Origin: CAYSYH01 sp964435455
GTDB taxonomy: Bacteria; Patescibacteriota; WWE3; 2-01-FULL-39-13; JAACPI01
Length of the DNA stretch: 43,186 bases
Direction: 5' to 3'
NCBI GenBank assembly: GCA_964435455.1
Contig: CAYSYH010000003.1
Coordinates: forward strand, 1 to 43,186
Part shown: piece after piece, positions 31,281 through 39,533 of the stretch
Layout of the letters: every line of letters begins with the position of its first letter
Numbering within the stretch: position 1 is the first letter of the stretch
Notes under the pieces: model-generated
Told to the model about the DNA's origin: nothing
What the model saw: only the letters and a program-made list of their open reading frames with translations
Databases searched by the model: none
Made by a program: the position numbers and the translations under genes

Positions 31281-33140
31281 ATGAATTACAAAAAAGCTAA
31301 GGTTGGAGATTTGTTAAAATTAAGTATAAAGGATATAGTAAAACTCCCTAAAAATGACCAAATTAACATTTTAGAAAAACTAATACACTACCATAATGTA
31401 AAATATTTCATAGAGAACAATCCAGTTATTTCAGATGAGGAATTTGATGAATTAACAAGGTTGTTAAAAAAACTTAAGCCAGATTCTCCTGTACTTTTTG
31501 AAATTGTAGGGGAAATAGGCAATGTAATACATCCAGAACCAATGTTATCCATAGATAAAAAGTTTACATATGAAGAAATTAGGAAATGGATAGAAGAAAC
31601 AAATGACACAAGCTATATAGTAGAACCTAAATATGACGGCATGGCAGCAAGATACCAAAATGGAATATTATCGACAAGAGGAAACGGATATATAGGAGAA
31701 AATATCTCGGACAGGTTACCTTACCTAACAATTAAAGGAACTTTACCTAAAAATCCCAATGTATCAGTATACGGGGAAGTAGTAATACCGTTATCATATT
31801 TTGACAAATATTTATATAAAGAATATAAAAACCCGCGAAATGCTGTTGTAGGAATAATGAAAGCCAAAAAAATAAAACCCACCGGCATTAAAGCACTGCT
31901 AGATGGAGCAATACATTTTGTAATATACGACCAAAATTTTGCCGAAACAGTAAAAAAAAAGGATTTATTAGATGAAGAAACATGGGAAAGCATTTTAGAG
32001 GAAGTATTAAGGGTAGATTACCCTTTAGACGGGGTTGTTATAAAAGTTAAGGATAAAAAATTAAGAGAAAAGCTTGGATATACCCAACATCACGCAAGAT
32101 GGCAAATAGCATACAAAATGCCTGCAGAAAGAAAATGGACTAAAGTAAAAGCCATAATAGCAAGTGTAGGTAGAACTGGAAGGGTAACCAATATAGCGGT
32201 AATAAAACCAGTAGAACTAAGTGGAGCTACCATAACAAATGTAACACTACACAACTATGATTTTGTAATAAAAAGTAGAATAGGTATAGGATCTAAAGTT
32301 CAGGTTACAAGATCAGGGGAAGTAATACCTTTTATTACTGCTGTAAAACCTGCTAAAAAGCCATATAAGCCGCCCACAAGATGCCCTATATGTAATACCA
32401 GGTTAACAATAGAGGGTAAATATCTAGTATGCCCAAATAAAAATTGCCCTGCGCGGTTAGCACAAAGTATTGAATATTTCTTTAAATCTCTAGGGGCAGA
32501 ATGGCTTGGTATAAAAACCATAGAAACTTTAATGAGTAATTTAAAACTTAAAAATGTAATTGATTTTTACAATATAAAAAAATCTGATATTGCTAAAATA
32601 CCTGGTTTTGGCGAAAAATCAGCTAAGAATATAATTAATTCTATAAAAAATACTTTAAAAAGTACTGTAACCCCGTATCAACTGTTGCAAGCTTTAGGAA
32701 TAAAATACATAGGACCTGCCGCCAGCAGGTGGATAATAAATAACTATGGTTTTGAAAATCTTCCTAAACTTAAGATAGAAGACTTAACAAAAATCAAAGG
32801 TATTGGACCTGAGAAAGCAGAAAAATTTGTTAAAGAAATTAAAGAAAAGTGGTGGATTGTAGAGGAATTAAAAAAGAGAGGGTTGCACTTTAAAAAGAGC
32901 AAAAAAACAAGTAAATTAAAAGGACTAAAGTTTTGCATAACAGGTAAAAAAGGGGATCTTTCAAGAGAAGAATTAATTGAATTAATCAATCAAAATGGTG
33001 GGGAATATAAAAGCAACGTAACCAAAGATTTAGACTACTTAATCGCAGGGGAAAATGCTGGATCTAAAATACAAAAAGCAAAAAAATATAAAGTTAAAAT
33101 CATATCTGAAAAAGATTTTTTAGAAATGATAAACAAATAA
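31281..33140 (+). CDS. ligA: NAD-dependent DNA ligase
   Basis: LigA seals nicks in DNA using NAD. The 619-residue protein has domain Ia (HNVKYFIENNPVISDEEFDEL), the adenylation domain with nucleophile Lys117 in EPKYDG, LDGVVIKVKDKK, and the OB domain with VGRTGRVTNIAV. A four-cysteine zinc finger follows (CPIC and CPNKNC), then helix-hairpin-helix repeats and a C-terminal BRCT domain (about 545-619). It is some 50 residues shorter than E. coli LigA, the loss lying in the adenylation domain, but catalytic strings are kept. The 5'-3' exonuclease gene begins one base after its stop, pairing the two enzymes of Okazaki fragment processing. Confidence 0.96.
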   Translation: MNYKKAKVGDLLKLSIKDIVKLPKNDQINILEKLIHYHNVKYFIENNPVISDEEFDELTRLLKKLKPDSPVLFEIVGEIGNVIHPEPMLSIDKKFTYEEIRKWIEETNDTSYIVEPKYDGMAARYQNGILSTRGNGYIGENISDRLPYLTIKGTLPKNPNVSVYGEVVIPLSYFDKYLYKEYKNPRNAVVGIMKAKKIKPTGIKALLDGAIHFVIYDQNFAETVKKKDLLDEETWESILEEVLRVDYPLDGVVIKVKDKKLREKLGYTQHHARWQIAYKMPAERKWTKVKAIIASVGRTGRVTNIAVIKPVELSGATITNVTLHNYDFVIKSRIGIGSKVQVTRSGEVIPFITAVKPAKKPYKPPTRCPICNTRLTIEGKYLVCPNKNCPARLAQSIEYFFKSLGAEWLGIKTIETLMSNLKLKNVIDFYNIKKSDIAKIPGFGEKSAKNIINSIKNTLKSTVTPYQLLQALGIKYIGPAASRWIINNYGFENLPKLKIEDLTKIKGIGPEKAEKFVKEIKEKWWIVEELKKRGLHFKKSKKTSKLKGLKFCITGKKGDLSREELIELINQNGGEYKSNVTKDLDYLIAGENAGSKIQKAKKYKVKIISEKDFLEMINK

Positions 33141-33141
33141 A

Positions 33142-34083
33142 ATGAAAAAACTCTTAATTATAGATTTTTTTAATTTAATGCATAGGGCTTTTCATGCATA
33201 CCCTAAAAATTTTAAGACATCTACAGGAATACCAACAAACGCTGTATATGGTTTTACAAACTTATTGCTTACATATATAGAAAAAATTAAGCCTACACAT
33301 TTGGTAGTGGCTTATGAGGACGATGAGGAGCCTACAATAAGAAGCACGGAATATAAAGAATACAAGGCAAACAGAACATGGGCACAAAAACATCCAGAAG
33401 AGGCAGAAATGTTTTATAGCCAGGTACCATATGCTCTAGAAATATTAAATGCTTTGAAAATACCATATATAAAAAGTAATGGTTATGAAGCCGATGATAT
33501 AATTGGCACAATAGCTACTAAAATACCAAAAGACACAGAAGTAATTATATTAAGTAATGATCAAGATTTTCTACAGTTAACAAAATTACCAAATATAAAA
33601 GTTTTACGCCCAGCAAGACCTCCCTACATTAAAGAAAAATTATTTGATAAAAAAGAAGTTGTTAAAAAATTTGGATTTGAACCAGAGAAAATACCTGATT
33701 ATAAAGGGTTAAGGGGAGACCCAAGTGATAATATACCAGGAGTAAAAGGCATAGGAGACAAAACAGCTAAAAACCTATTAAAAGAGTATAGAAATATTGA
33801 GGATATTTATAAAAATTTAGACAAAATACAACCTGCAAGAGTAAAAGATTTATTAAAAAAGCATAAAAAAGAAGCTTTAATAAGTAAAAAATTAGCAATA
33901 ATAAATACCAACTGCCCTATAGGATTTAACTTAGATTCTTTAAAATTAAGAAAAATAAATACAAAAAAAGCAGAAGATATTCTTAAAAAATTAGAATTTA
34001 AAAGCTTAGTTAAAAAAATGCAAACCGTATTTAAACCGGTTACTCCCAAAAACAACCTTAATCAAGCTCCACTATTTAAGTAA
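33142..34083 (+). CDS. Stand-alone 5'-3' exonuclease (Pol I N-terminal type, FEN-like)
   Basis: The 313-residue protein matches only the 5' nuclease part of DNA polymerase I. The PIN-like domain has metal-binding aspartates in LIIDFFNLMHRAF, GYEADDIIG and LSNDQDFLQL. The helix-3-turn-helix DNA-binding part has GDPSDNIPGVKGIGDKTA. There is no proofreading or polymerase domain. It likely removes RNA primers and flaps before ligation, as its one-base spacing from ligA suggests. Separate exonucleases of this type are usual in Patescibacteria. A QAPLF-like ending could be a sliding-clamp binding motif (QxxLF); that is a guess. Confidence 0.92.
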   Translation: MKKLLIIDFFNLMHRAFHAYPKNFKTSTGIPTNAVYGFTNLLLTYIEKIKPTHLVVAYEDDEEPTIRSTEYKEYKANRTWAQKHPEEAEMFYSQVPYALEILNALKIPYIKSNGYEADDIIGTIATKIPKDTEVIILSNDQDFLQLTKLPNIKVLRPARPPYIKEKLFDKKEVVKKFGFEPEKIPDYKGLRGDPSDNIPGVKGIGDKTAKNLLKEYRNIEDIYKNLDKIQPARVKDLLKKHKKEALISKKLAIINTNCPIGFNLDSLKLRKINTKKAEDILKKLEFKSLVKKMQTVFKPVTPKNNLNQAPLFK

Positions 34084-34150
34084 CTTTGTCAAAATAAATA
34101 AGAACCCTTAAAATTTAAAAAATAAACAAAACATTGAAAAAAAAGCAAAG

Positions 34151-34156
34151 TATACT
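34151..34156 (+). promoter_or_regulatory. Possible -10 box for tRNA-Phe
   Basis: TATACT lies 17 bases before the tRNA, so the precursor would have a leader of about ten bases for RNase P to remove. No -35 box at a good distance; the region 34084-34150 otherwise shows nothing. Confidence 0.35.
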
Positions 34157-34173
34157 AGAATTTTGGTATAAAC

Positions 34174-34249
34174 GGTGAGGTAGCCAAGGTGGTCACGGCA
34201 CCGGTCTGAAAAACCGGCGATGTGAGTTCGACTCTCACCCTCACCACCA
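34174..34249 (+). tRNA. tRNA-Phe(GAA)
   Basis: The 76 bases fold into a full cloverleaf. The acceptor stem GGTGAGG pairs with CCTCACC, and the D stem is GCC/GGC. The anticodon stem CCGGT/ACCGG carries the loop CTGAAAA, giving anticodon GAA. The T stem is GTGAG/CTCAC with loop TTCGACT. The discriminator is A and the CCA end is encoded. No intron is present. It is the only tRNA seen in the window and stands alone between the exonuclease and nth. Confidence 0.96.
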
Positions 34250-34296
34250 AAAAAACTACAAAACTCCAAATATAGATATGCTTTTATAATAAAAAA

Positions 34297-34325
34297 TTGC
34301 TAAAATGAAGAACAATAAGTAATAT
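34297..34325 (+). promoter_or_regulatory. nth promoter, leaderless type (TTGCTA-17-TAATAT)
   Basis: TTGCTA at 34297-34302 and TAATAT at 34320-34325 with a 17-base spacer. Seven bases lead to the ATG at 34333. A TATAAT at 34275-34280 might be a second start. The rest of the gap after the tRNA holds nothing recognisable. Confidence 0.5.
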
Positions 34326-34332
34326 TTAACAA

Positions 34333-34983
34333 ATGACAAAAAAACAACGTGTTTTAAAAATCCTAGATATATTAGAAAAGGAATACCCCAACGCCAAAAC
34401 AGAATTAAACTGGGATAGGCAATACCCCTTTCAATTAATTGTTGCTGTAATACTTTCAGCACAAGCTACGGATAACGGGGTTAATAAAGCCACAAAAGAA
34501 CTATTTAAAAAATACAAAACACCCAAAGACTTTGCACAGGCAAAATATTCGGATTTATTAAAATACACAAAAACTATAAATTATTATAAAACTAAGACAC
34601 AAAGAATAATTAACAACGCACAAGCTTTAATAACTTTATTTGGTGGAGATATACCTAAAAAAATAAGCGATTTAGTCAAGTTACCCGGTATTGGCAGAAA
34701 AAGTGCAAACGTTATTTTACAAGAAGTTTACGGTATAGGAGAAGGAATAGTGGTAGATACACACGTAACCAGAGTTACATATAGGTTAGGGCTACAACCT
34801 TATAACAATCAAAAGTACGCCGAAAAGATTGAAGAAATATTAAAAAAGATAGTACCCAAAAACAAGTATAAAATATTTAGCAGAGTAATTGTTCTTCATG
34901 GAAGATATGTATGCAAAGCTCAAAAACCTAGTTGCGAAAACTGCAAAATAAACCATTTGTGCCCTAGCGCATTTAAAGTTTAA
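34333..34983 (+). CDS. nth: Endonuclease III
   Basis: Nth removes oxidised pyrimidines from DNA and cuts the abasic site. The 216-residue protein has the helix-hairpin-helix LPGIGRKSANVIL with the catalytic Lys, and the catalytic Asp in VDTHVTRV. The 4Fe-4S cluster cysteines 194, 201, 204 and 210 have the exact Cx6Cx2Cx5C spacing. Length is normal. It has its own promoter after the tRNA gene and lies in a repair-rich row with ligA, the exonuclease, mutM and recF. Confidence 0.97.
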   Translation: MTKKQRVLKILDILEKEYPNAKTELNWDRQYPFQLIVAVILSAQATDNGVNKATKELFKKYKTPKDFAQAKYSDLLKYTKTINYYKTKTQRIINNAQALITLFGGDIPKKISDLVKLPGIGRKSANVILQEVYGIGEGIVVDTHVTRVTYRLGLQPYNNQKYAEKIEEILKKIVPKNKYKIFSRVIVLHGRYVCKAQKPSCENCKINHLCPSAFKV

Positions 34984-34988
34984 TCTGA

Positions 34989-34994
34989 TATACT
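34989..34994 (+). promoter_or_regulatory. -10 box for the DUF1189 gene, leaderless
   Basis: TATACT directly after the nth stop, six bases before the ATG at 35001. No -35 box match at 17 bases, where the nth coding end lies. Confidence 0.45.
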
Positions 34995-35000
34995 TAATAT

Positions 35001-35798
35001 ATGCTAACATTACTTAAAAAATCTCTTTTAGATAGAGATTTTTATAAAAGTGACTATAAAAAAATAGGTATAAAAAATACTCTTCTATATATCTTTTTTG
35101 TATCCTTTTTAGCCTCATTAATTATAGCACCTATAATTACAATCGAGACTGTAAAAACTTTTATACAAATAAAAAATCAAATACTAAAGGTACCCCCCAA
35201 AATTCAAATTGAGTTATCTAAAAAGGGTTTATCAACAAGTATTAAGGAACCTTTAGTATTTAAAATTGATAATGCTCTAATAGTTATTGACCCAAATACA
35301 AAATATAAACCTAAAAAAAATGGCGTTACAATAGTTTTAAGAAAAAAAGGTTTTGTAACCTATAAAAATAAGAGGATAATAGATCAAAAAACATATGCGT
35401 TTTTTGGAGTAACTTTAAAAACAACTTTTGATGAAATACAAAAAGGTTTAAAAAATATTACTGCAAGGGCCATTACAATAAATGTATTTTTAGGAGCACT
35501 AATTATACTAACAATACTAATATTCATACAAATTATATTTTTAAGTATATTTGTGAGTATACCTTACTTTCTTATTCTAAAAGGTTTGTTTAGAGTAAAT
35601 ATAAATTTTTTGCAAATTTTTAAAAGATTCAGTTTTTTAAGCACTTATTTTATTATAGGATATTTAATAACATTTATGCTAAAAGCATTAGGATTTCCTA
35701 CAATTGTAAATTGGGGATTAGTTCTTTTTACGCTAGCATATTTTTTTCTTGCAGCGGTACCCGTACAAAAAAATAAAGATAATTTGAGGAATAAATAA
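35001..35798 (+). CDS. DUF1189-type membrane protein
   Basis: The 265-residue protein has one N-terminal membrane segment (about 27-49), an outer beta-rich domain (about 55-150), and three or four C-terminal segments (about 155-255). The order, together with strings such as PPKIQIELSKKGLSTSIKEP and FKIDNALIVIDP, matches DUF1189 proteins, found mainly in Firmicutes and Patescibacteria and of unknown role. The next gene, a glycosyltransferase, starts three bases after its stop, and a GAGGA string near its end could serve as that gene's ribosome binding site. Confidence 0.75.
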   Translation: MLTLLKKSLLDRDFYKSDYKKIGIKNTLLYIFFVSFLASLIIAPIITIETVKTFIQIKNQILKVPPKIQIELSKKGLSTSIKEPLVFKIDNALIVIDPNTKYKPKKNGVTIVLRKKGFVTYKNKRIIDQKTYAFFGVTLKTTFDEIQKGLKNITARAITINVFLGALIILTILIFIQIIFLSIFVSIPYFLILKGLFRVNINFLQIFKRFSFLSTYFIIGYLITFMLKALGFPTIVNWGLVLFTLAYFFLAAVPVQKNKDNLRNK

Positions 35799-35801
35799 TT
35801 T

Positions 35802-36905
35802 ATGGGTTACAAAGTTGCCATAATACACGACTATTTAAACGATTATGGAGGAGCTGAAAAACTAGTAAATGCTATATATCAAATTTATCCTAAAGCACAT
35901 ATATATACCGCAATAAAAGATGAAAAAAAATTGCAAAATGCAGGAGTATTTATAAACGCCCATATACAGTCTCCAAAAACAAATGGGATATTAAAGTTTT
36001 TTAAAAAATTTTTTATTTTTAGTTACCCTATTTACTTTGAAAGTTTGGATTTAAGCCAATACAATCTAGTAATAAGTAGCACCGCACACTTTGCTAAGGG
36101 AGTTATTACAAAACCAAAAACCTTACATATATCCTATATACACACACCACCAAGATTTTTATGGGGATATAAAACAGAAACAAGTATAAGGGACAAATGG
36201 TGGGCAAAAACACCTTTAAAATTTTTTGATAGTTATTTGAGAATATGGGACTATGCGGCAGCCCAAAGACCAGACTATTTACTAACTAACTCTATAAATA
36301 CTCAAAAAAGAATTAAAAAGTTTTATAAAAGAGATTCAAAAATAATCTACCCTTTTTACGATTTTACTTTAAATGAAGAAAAAATCAAAAAAATAAAACC
36401 TAAATTAGGAAATTATTATTTTACAATTTCACGTAAAGGGAAATATAAAAATCTGGATTTTCTGGCTAGAGAGTTTAAAAGGTTAAAAAAAACATTATAT
36501 ATTGCAGGATCAGGATCGTTAGATCCTAATATTAAAAAGTACCAAGGAAAATATATAAAGATTTTAGGATTCATAAAAGAAGAAAAAAAAATAGCATACC
36601 TAAAAGGCTGTAAAGCTTTGGTATTAGCAACAGAAAATGAAGATTTTGGAATAACTCCTTTAGAAGCAATGTTTTTTGGAAAACCAGTAATAGCATTAAA
36701 TAGCGGGGGCTTTAGGGAAACGGTAATAAACAAAAAAACTGGACTGCTTTTTAATTATTTAACCAGCAAAAGCTTTTTAAATACTTTTAAAGATTTTGAA
36801 TCCATCAAATTTAATAAAGATATAATTAAAAAACACGCGGCTAGATTTTCTAAAAAAGAATTTCAAAAACAATTTAAAGAATTTGTAGAAAAAGTAAGGA
36901 AATAA
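35802..36905 (+). CDS. GT4-type glycosyltransferase
   Basis: The 367-residue protein has the two-domain GT-B layout. The N-terminal domain begins AIIHDYLNDYGGAEKLV, which includes the acceptor-side glycine loop. The C-terminal domain has the nucleotide-sugar site DFGITPLEAMFFGKPVIALNSGG with the EX7E motif. No membrane segment is present. It may transfer mannose or a similar sugar to a lipid-linked or surface glycan, but the donor and acceptor are unknown. mutM starts five bases after its stop, with AGGA near the end of this gene as a possible ribosome binding site. Confidence 0.9.
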   Translation: MGYKVAIIHDYLNDYGGAEKLVNAIYQIYPKAHIYTAIKDEKKLQNAGVFINAHIQSPKTNGILKFFKKFFIFSYPIYFESLDLSQYNLVISSTAHFAKGVITKPKTLHISYIHTPPRFLWGYKTETSIRDKWWAKTPLKFFDSYLRIWDYAAAQRPDYLLTNSINTQKRIKKFYKRDSKIIYPFYDFTLNEEKIKKIKPKLGNYYFTISRKGKYKNLDFLAREFKRLKKTLYIAGSGSLDPNIKKYQGKYIKILGFIKEEKKIAYLKGCKALVLATENEDFGITPLEAMFFGKPVIALNSGGFRETVINKKTGLLFNYLTSKSFLNTFKDFESIKFNKDIIKKHAARFSKKEFQKQFKEFVEKVRK

Positions 36906-36910
36906 ACAAA

Positions 36911-37714
36911 ATGCCAGAACTCCCTGAAGTTATAACTATAACAAAAGATTTAGAAAAAGAACTAAAAAACAAAAAAATATATAAAATATATAGTTACTCA
37001 AAGTATCCTTTAAAACCCAATAAAAAAATATTTTGTAAAGCAACATTAAATTCTAAAGTCACAAAAGTAGGAAATATAGCAAAACTTATTTATATAAAAC
37101 TTTCCTCTAATTATTTTATAGCTACACATTTAAATATGACCGGTAGGCTTTTATATAATACTAAAGATAAATATATAAAAATAGGATTGGAGTTTAAAAC
37201 AGGAGATATTTTATATTATTCAACTGTAAGAATGTTTGGATATTTTGAGGTGTGGGATAAAAATAAAATTACAAAATACAAGAAGAAATACGGGCCTACA
37301 CCACTAAATAAAAAATTAAGCTTGGAAGTATTTACAAAAAAAATAAAATCTACAAATACATATATAAAAAACGCTCTACTAAATCAAAAATTAATAAGTG
37401 GAATAGGAAACATATATGCAAACGATGCTCTGTTTTTAAGTAGCATTAACCCTAAAAAGAAAACGGGTGATTTAAGTGATGAAGAGTACAAAAGATTGTT
37501 TAAAAATATAAAAATAGTTTTAAAAGAAGGCTTAAAACATAGAGGAAGTACCATTGATAGATTTACAGATATTTACGGAAAATCAGGAAAGCATCAAAAT
37601 TTCTTTAAAATATACGGTAAAAAACATCAAAAATGCCCAAAATGCACTACTTTAATAAAATTTGAAAAATTGGGGGGAAGAGGTACATTTTACTGCCCTA
37701 AGTGTCAAAAGTAA
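36911..37714 (+). CDS. mutM: Formamidopyrimidine-DNA glycosylase
   Basis: MutM (Fpg) removes 8-oxoguanine and ring-opened purines. The 267-residue protein starts PELPEV, giving the catalytic N-terminal proline and Glu. It also has the NIAK lysine, HLNMTGRL and the helix-two-turn-helix GIGNIYANDALF. The C-terminal zinc finger uses Cys242, Cys245, Cys262 and Cys265, with Arg257 in GGRGTFYC. All key residues are present. Nei is less likely given the PELPEV start and zinc finger sequence. It is part of the repair row together with nth and recF. Confidence 0.96.
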   Translation: MPELPEVITITKDLEKELKNKKIYKIYSYSKYPLKPNKKIFCKATLNSKVTKVGNIAKLIYIKLSSNYFIATHLNMTGRLLYNTKDKYIKIGLEFKTGDILYYSTVRMFGYFEVWDKNKITKYKKKYGPTPLNKKLSLEVFTKKIKSTNTYIKNALLNQKLISGIGNIYANDALFLSSINPKKKTGDLSDEEYKRLFKNIKIVLKEGLKHRGSTIDRFTDIYGKSGKHQNFFKIYGKKHQKCPKCTTLIKFEKLGGRGTFYCPKCQK

Positions 37715-37769
37715 TATAATCAAACCACCACATACTATACAATAAAGTAAAAACTAATAATTTAAAATT

Positions 37770-38843
37770 ATGTTTATAAAAAATCTAGAACTATTAAACT
37801 TTAGAAATTATAAAAAGAAAATATTCAAATTTAATAGAAACTTAAATATTATAATAGGGGCAAACGGATCGGGTAAAACCAATGTACTGGAAGCTATATA
37901 TATACTATCTCAAGGAAAAAGCTGGAGAAGCCATTATGATTATGAAACCATAAGAGAGGGAGAAAATTATTTAAATATAAAATCAATAACTATTATTAAC
38001 AAGCAAAAAATTAATATGTTTATAGCCTTACAAAAAGGCGTGGGAAATAGATCTAAAAAAGCTTTTAAAATAAATAATGTATCTAAAAGTATGCAAAAAT
38101 TTACAGGCACATTAAAAAGTGTTTTATTTAGCCCAGACGATTTAGAGATTATAACAGGAGCTCCTTCTAAACGAAGACTATTTTTAAATGATATCTTAAA
38201 ACAAACAGATAATGATTACAAAAGAAACCTAGCCAACTTAAAAAAAGTGATTTCGTCTAGAAATAAATTACTACAAAATATTGCCGAAAAAGGATATAAA
38301 CACACAGAATTAGAATTTTGGGATTACCAACTACTAAAATTTTCCAACTATATCACACAAAAACGTAAGGAGTTAATAGATTATTTAAATTATTTTATAA
38401 AGGATAATTTTAAAAAGATATCAAATACAAACTCGACATTAAAAATAGATTATAAAGATTCAAAAATTAGTAAAGAAAGATTAATAGAATACCAAAAAAA
38501 AGAGATAGCAGCAAAAAGAACCCTGATTGGGGCACAAAAAGAAGACTTAATACTAAACTCCTCCAAAAACAATGGACCCTTCTTAAGTACTAGGTTTTTT
38601 TCTAGTAGAGGAGAACAACGAACAGCGTCATTTGTACTAAAATTGGGGGCATTAGATTTTATTAAAGAAAAAACTAAAGAAAAAGCCATACTATTGTTAG
38701 ATGATATTTATAGCGAACTAGATATATATCATAGAAAATCAATATCTAAATATTTTAAAAAAAACCAAATATTTATTACTAGCTCAGAAGTAAAAATGAT
38801 TCCTAAAGAAATTTTAAAAGAATCAAAAATATATAGGATATAA
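37770..38843 (+). CDS. recF: DNA replication and repair protein RecF
   Basis: RecF is an SMC-like ATPase that loads RecA at gaps with RecO and RecR. The 357-residue protein has Walker A GANGSGKT (30-37), the signature-like STRFFSSRGEQRTASFVLKLG, and Walker B LLLDDIYSELD. Length matches the family. The 55-base gap before it has TAATAT- and TAATAA-like boxes but no convincing promoter. RecO and RecR are not in the window. The DUF5678/retropepsin pair follows after seven bases. Confidence 0.95.
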   Translation: MFIKNLELLNFRNYKKKIFKFNRNLNIIIGANGSGKTNVLEAIYILSQGKSWRSHYDYETIREGENYLNIKSITIINKQKINMFIALQKGVGNRSKKAFKINNVSKSMQKFTGTLKSVLFSPDDLEIITGAPSKRRLFLNDILKQTDNDYKRNLANLKKVISSRNKLLQNIAEKGYKHTELEFWDYQLLKFSNYITQKRKELIDYLNYFIKDNFKKISNTNSTLKIDYKDSKISKERLIEYQKKEIAAKRTLIGAQKEDLILNSSKNNGPFLSTRFFSSRGEQRTASFVLKLGALDFIKEKTKEKAILLLDDIYSELDIYHRKSISKYFKKNQIFITSSEVKMIPKEILKESKIYRI

Positions 38844-38844
38844 T
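38839..38844 (+). promoter_or_regulatory. -10 box at the recF stop for the DUF5678 gene
   Basis: TATAAT overlaps the last codons and the TAA stop of recF (38841-38843) and lies six bases before the ATG at 38851. No -35 match at 17 bases. Confidence 0.45.
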
Positions 38845-38850
38845 TAAATT

Positions 38851-39099
38851 ATGAAAATAAAAAATATTTTCTTAAGATTTAAAAACAAAAAAAATAAAAA
38901 TACAAGCAAAGAATATAAAATATTTTCTGCTACAGATATGCAAAAATATAAACCTAATGAATACGTTCTTTTTACAGAAAAAGGAGTATACGCACACGGG
39001 TTCAATTTAAAAAAACTTCTTAAAAAATTTGAACAGGAAAATCCTAACAAAAGACCCCTAATTGTTAAAATACCTCCTAAAAAATTTACTTTGATGTAG
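38851..39099 (+). CDS. DUF5678-type small protein
   Basis: The 82-residue protein fits the DUF5678 pattern: a strand ending in EYVLFTEKGVYAHG, a helix FNLKKLLKKFEQENP, and a closing PLIVKIPP. Such small alpha/beta proteins are common in Patescibacteria and archaea, and in my recollection are often next to retropepsin-like genes. Here a retropepsin-like gene begins at a GTG that overlaps its TAG stop (TAGTG). The first 20 residues are a lysine-rich extension. The role is unknown; a substrate or regulator of the protease is one guess. Confidence 0.7.
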   Translation: MKIKNIFLRFKNKKNKNTSKEYKIFSATDMQKYKPNEYVLFTEKGVYAHGFNLKKLLKKFEQENPNKRPLIVKIPPKKFTLM

Positions 39100-39533
39100 T
39101 GTTTAAAAAACTATTCGCAAATTTTTTTTGTTATAAATATAAAGGAGAGAAAAAAACTTTTGAATATATAAAAATGGGAACAACGTATTACCCTTCGTGT
39201 GAATTAATAATTTTTAGAAAACAAAAAAAATACAAATATACTTTTATTATTGATTCTGGAGCTGATATAACAATTATACCTAAATCTGTAGGAGAGCAAA
39301 TGAACTTACCAAAAGGTAAGTTAAGATATTTAGGCGGAATATCTGGAAGAATAGGATATTATATAAATACAGTAAATTTGGAATTAGCTAATAAAAAGCT
39401 TAAAGCAAAAATAGCTTGGTCCACAAAAGACACTGTGCCGTTATTGCTAGGCAGAAAAGATATATTTAACCAATTTAAAATTTGTTTTAAGGAAAAAAAT
39501 AAAAAAGTGATATTTATACCCTTAAAAAATTAA
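39099..39533 (+). CDS. Retropepsin-like aspartic protease
   Basis: The 144-residue protein has the single-domain aspartic protease signature FIIDSGADITIIP with catalytic Asp52, and a later PLLLGRKDIFNQFKI, the family's LLG.D/R region. A dimer would be needed for activity, as in retroviral proteases. Start is a GTG overlapping the stop of the DUF5678 gene. There is no transmembrane segment, so a cytoplasmic location is likely. There is no reverse transcriptase or other retroelement gene nearby, so it is a cellular gene. Its 3' end overlaps the HTH-TPR gene on the other strand by four bases. Its substrate is unknown. Confidence 0.85.
   Translation: MFKKLFANFFCYKYKGEKKTFEYIKMGTTYYPSCELIIFRKQKKYKYTFIIDSGADITIIPKSVGEQMNLPKGKLRYLGGISGRIGYYINTVNLELANKKLKAKIAWSTKDTVPLLLGRKDIFNQFKICFKEKNKKVIFIPLKN

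Noticed and set aside
39099..39533. Possible retroelement remnant, because of the retropepsin-like protease
   Set aside because: There is no reverse transcriptase, integrase or terminal repeat nearby, and the catalytic region is intact. It fits a cellular protease paired with DUF5678.
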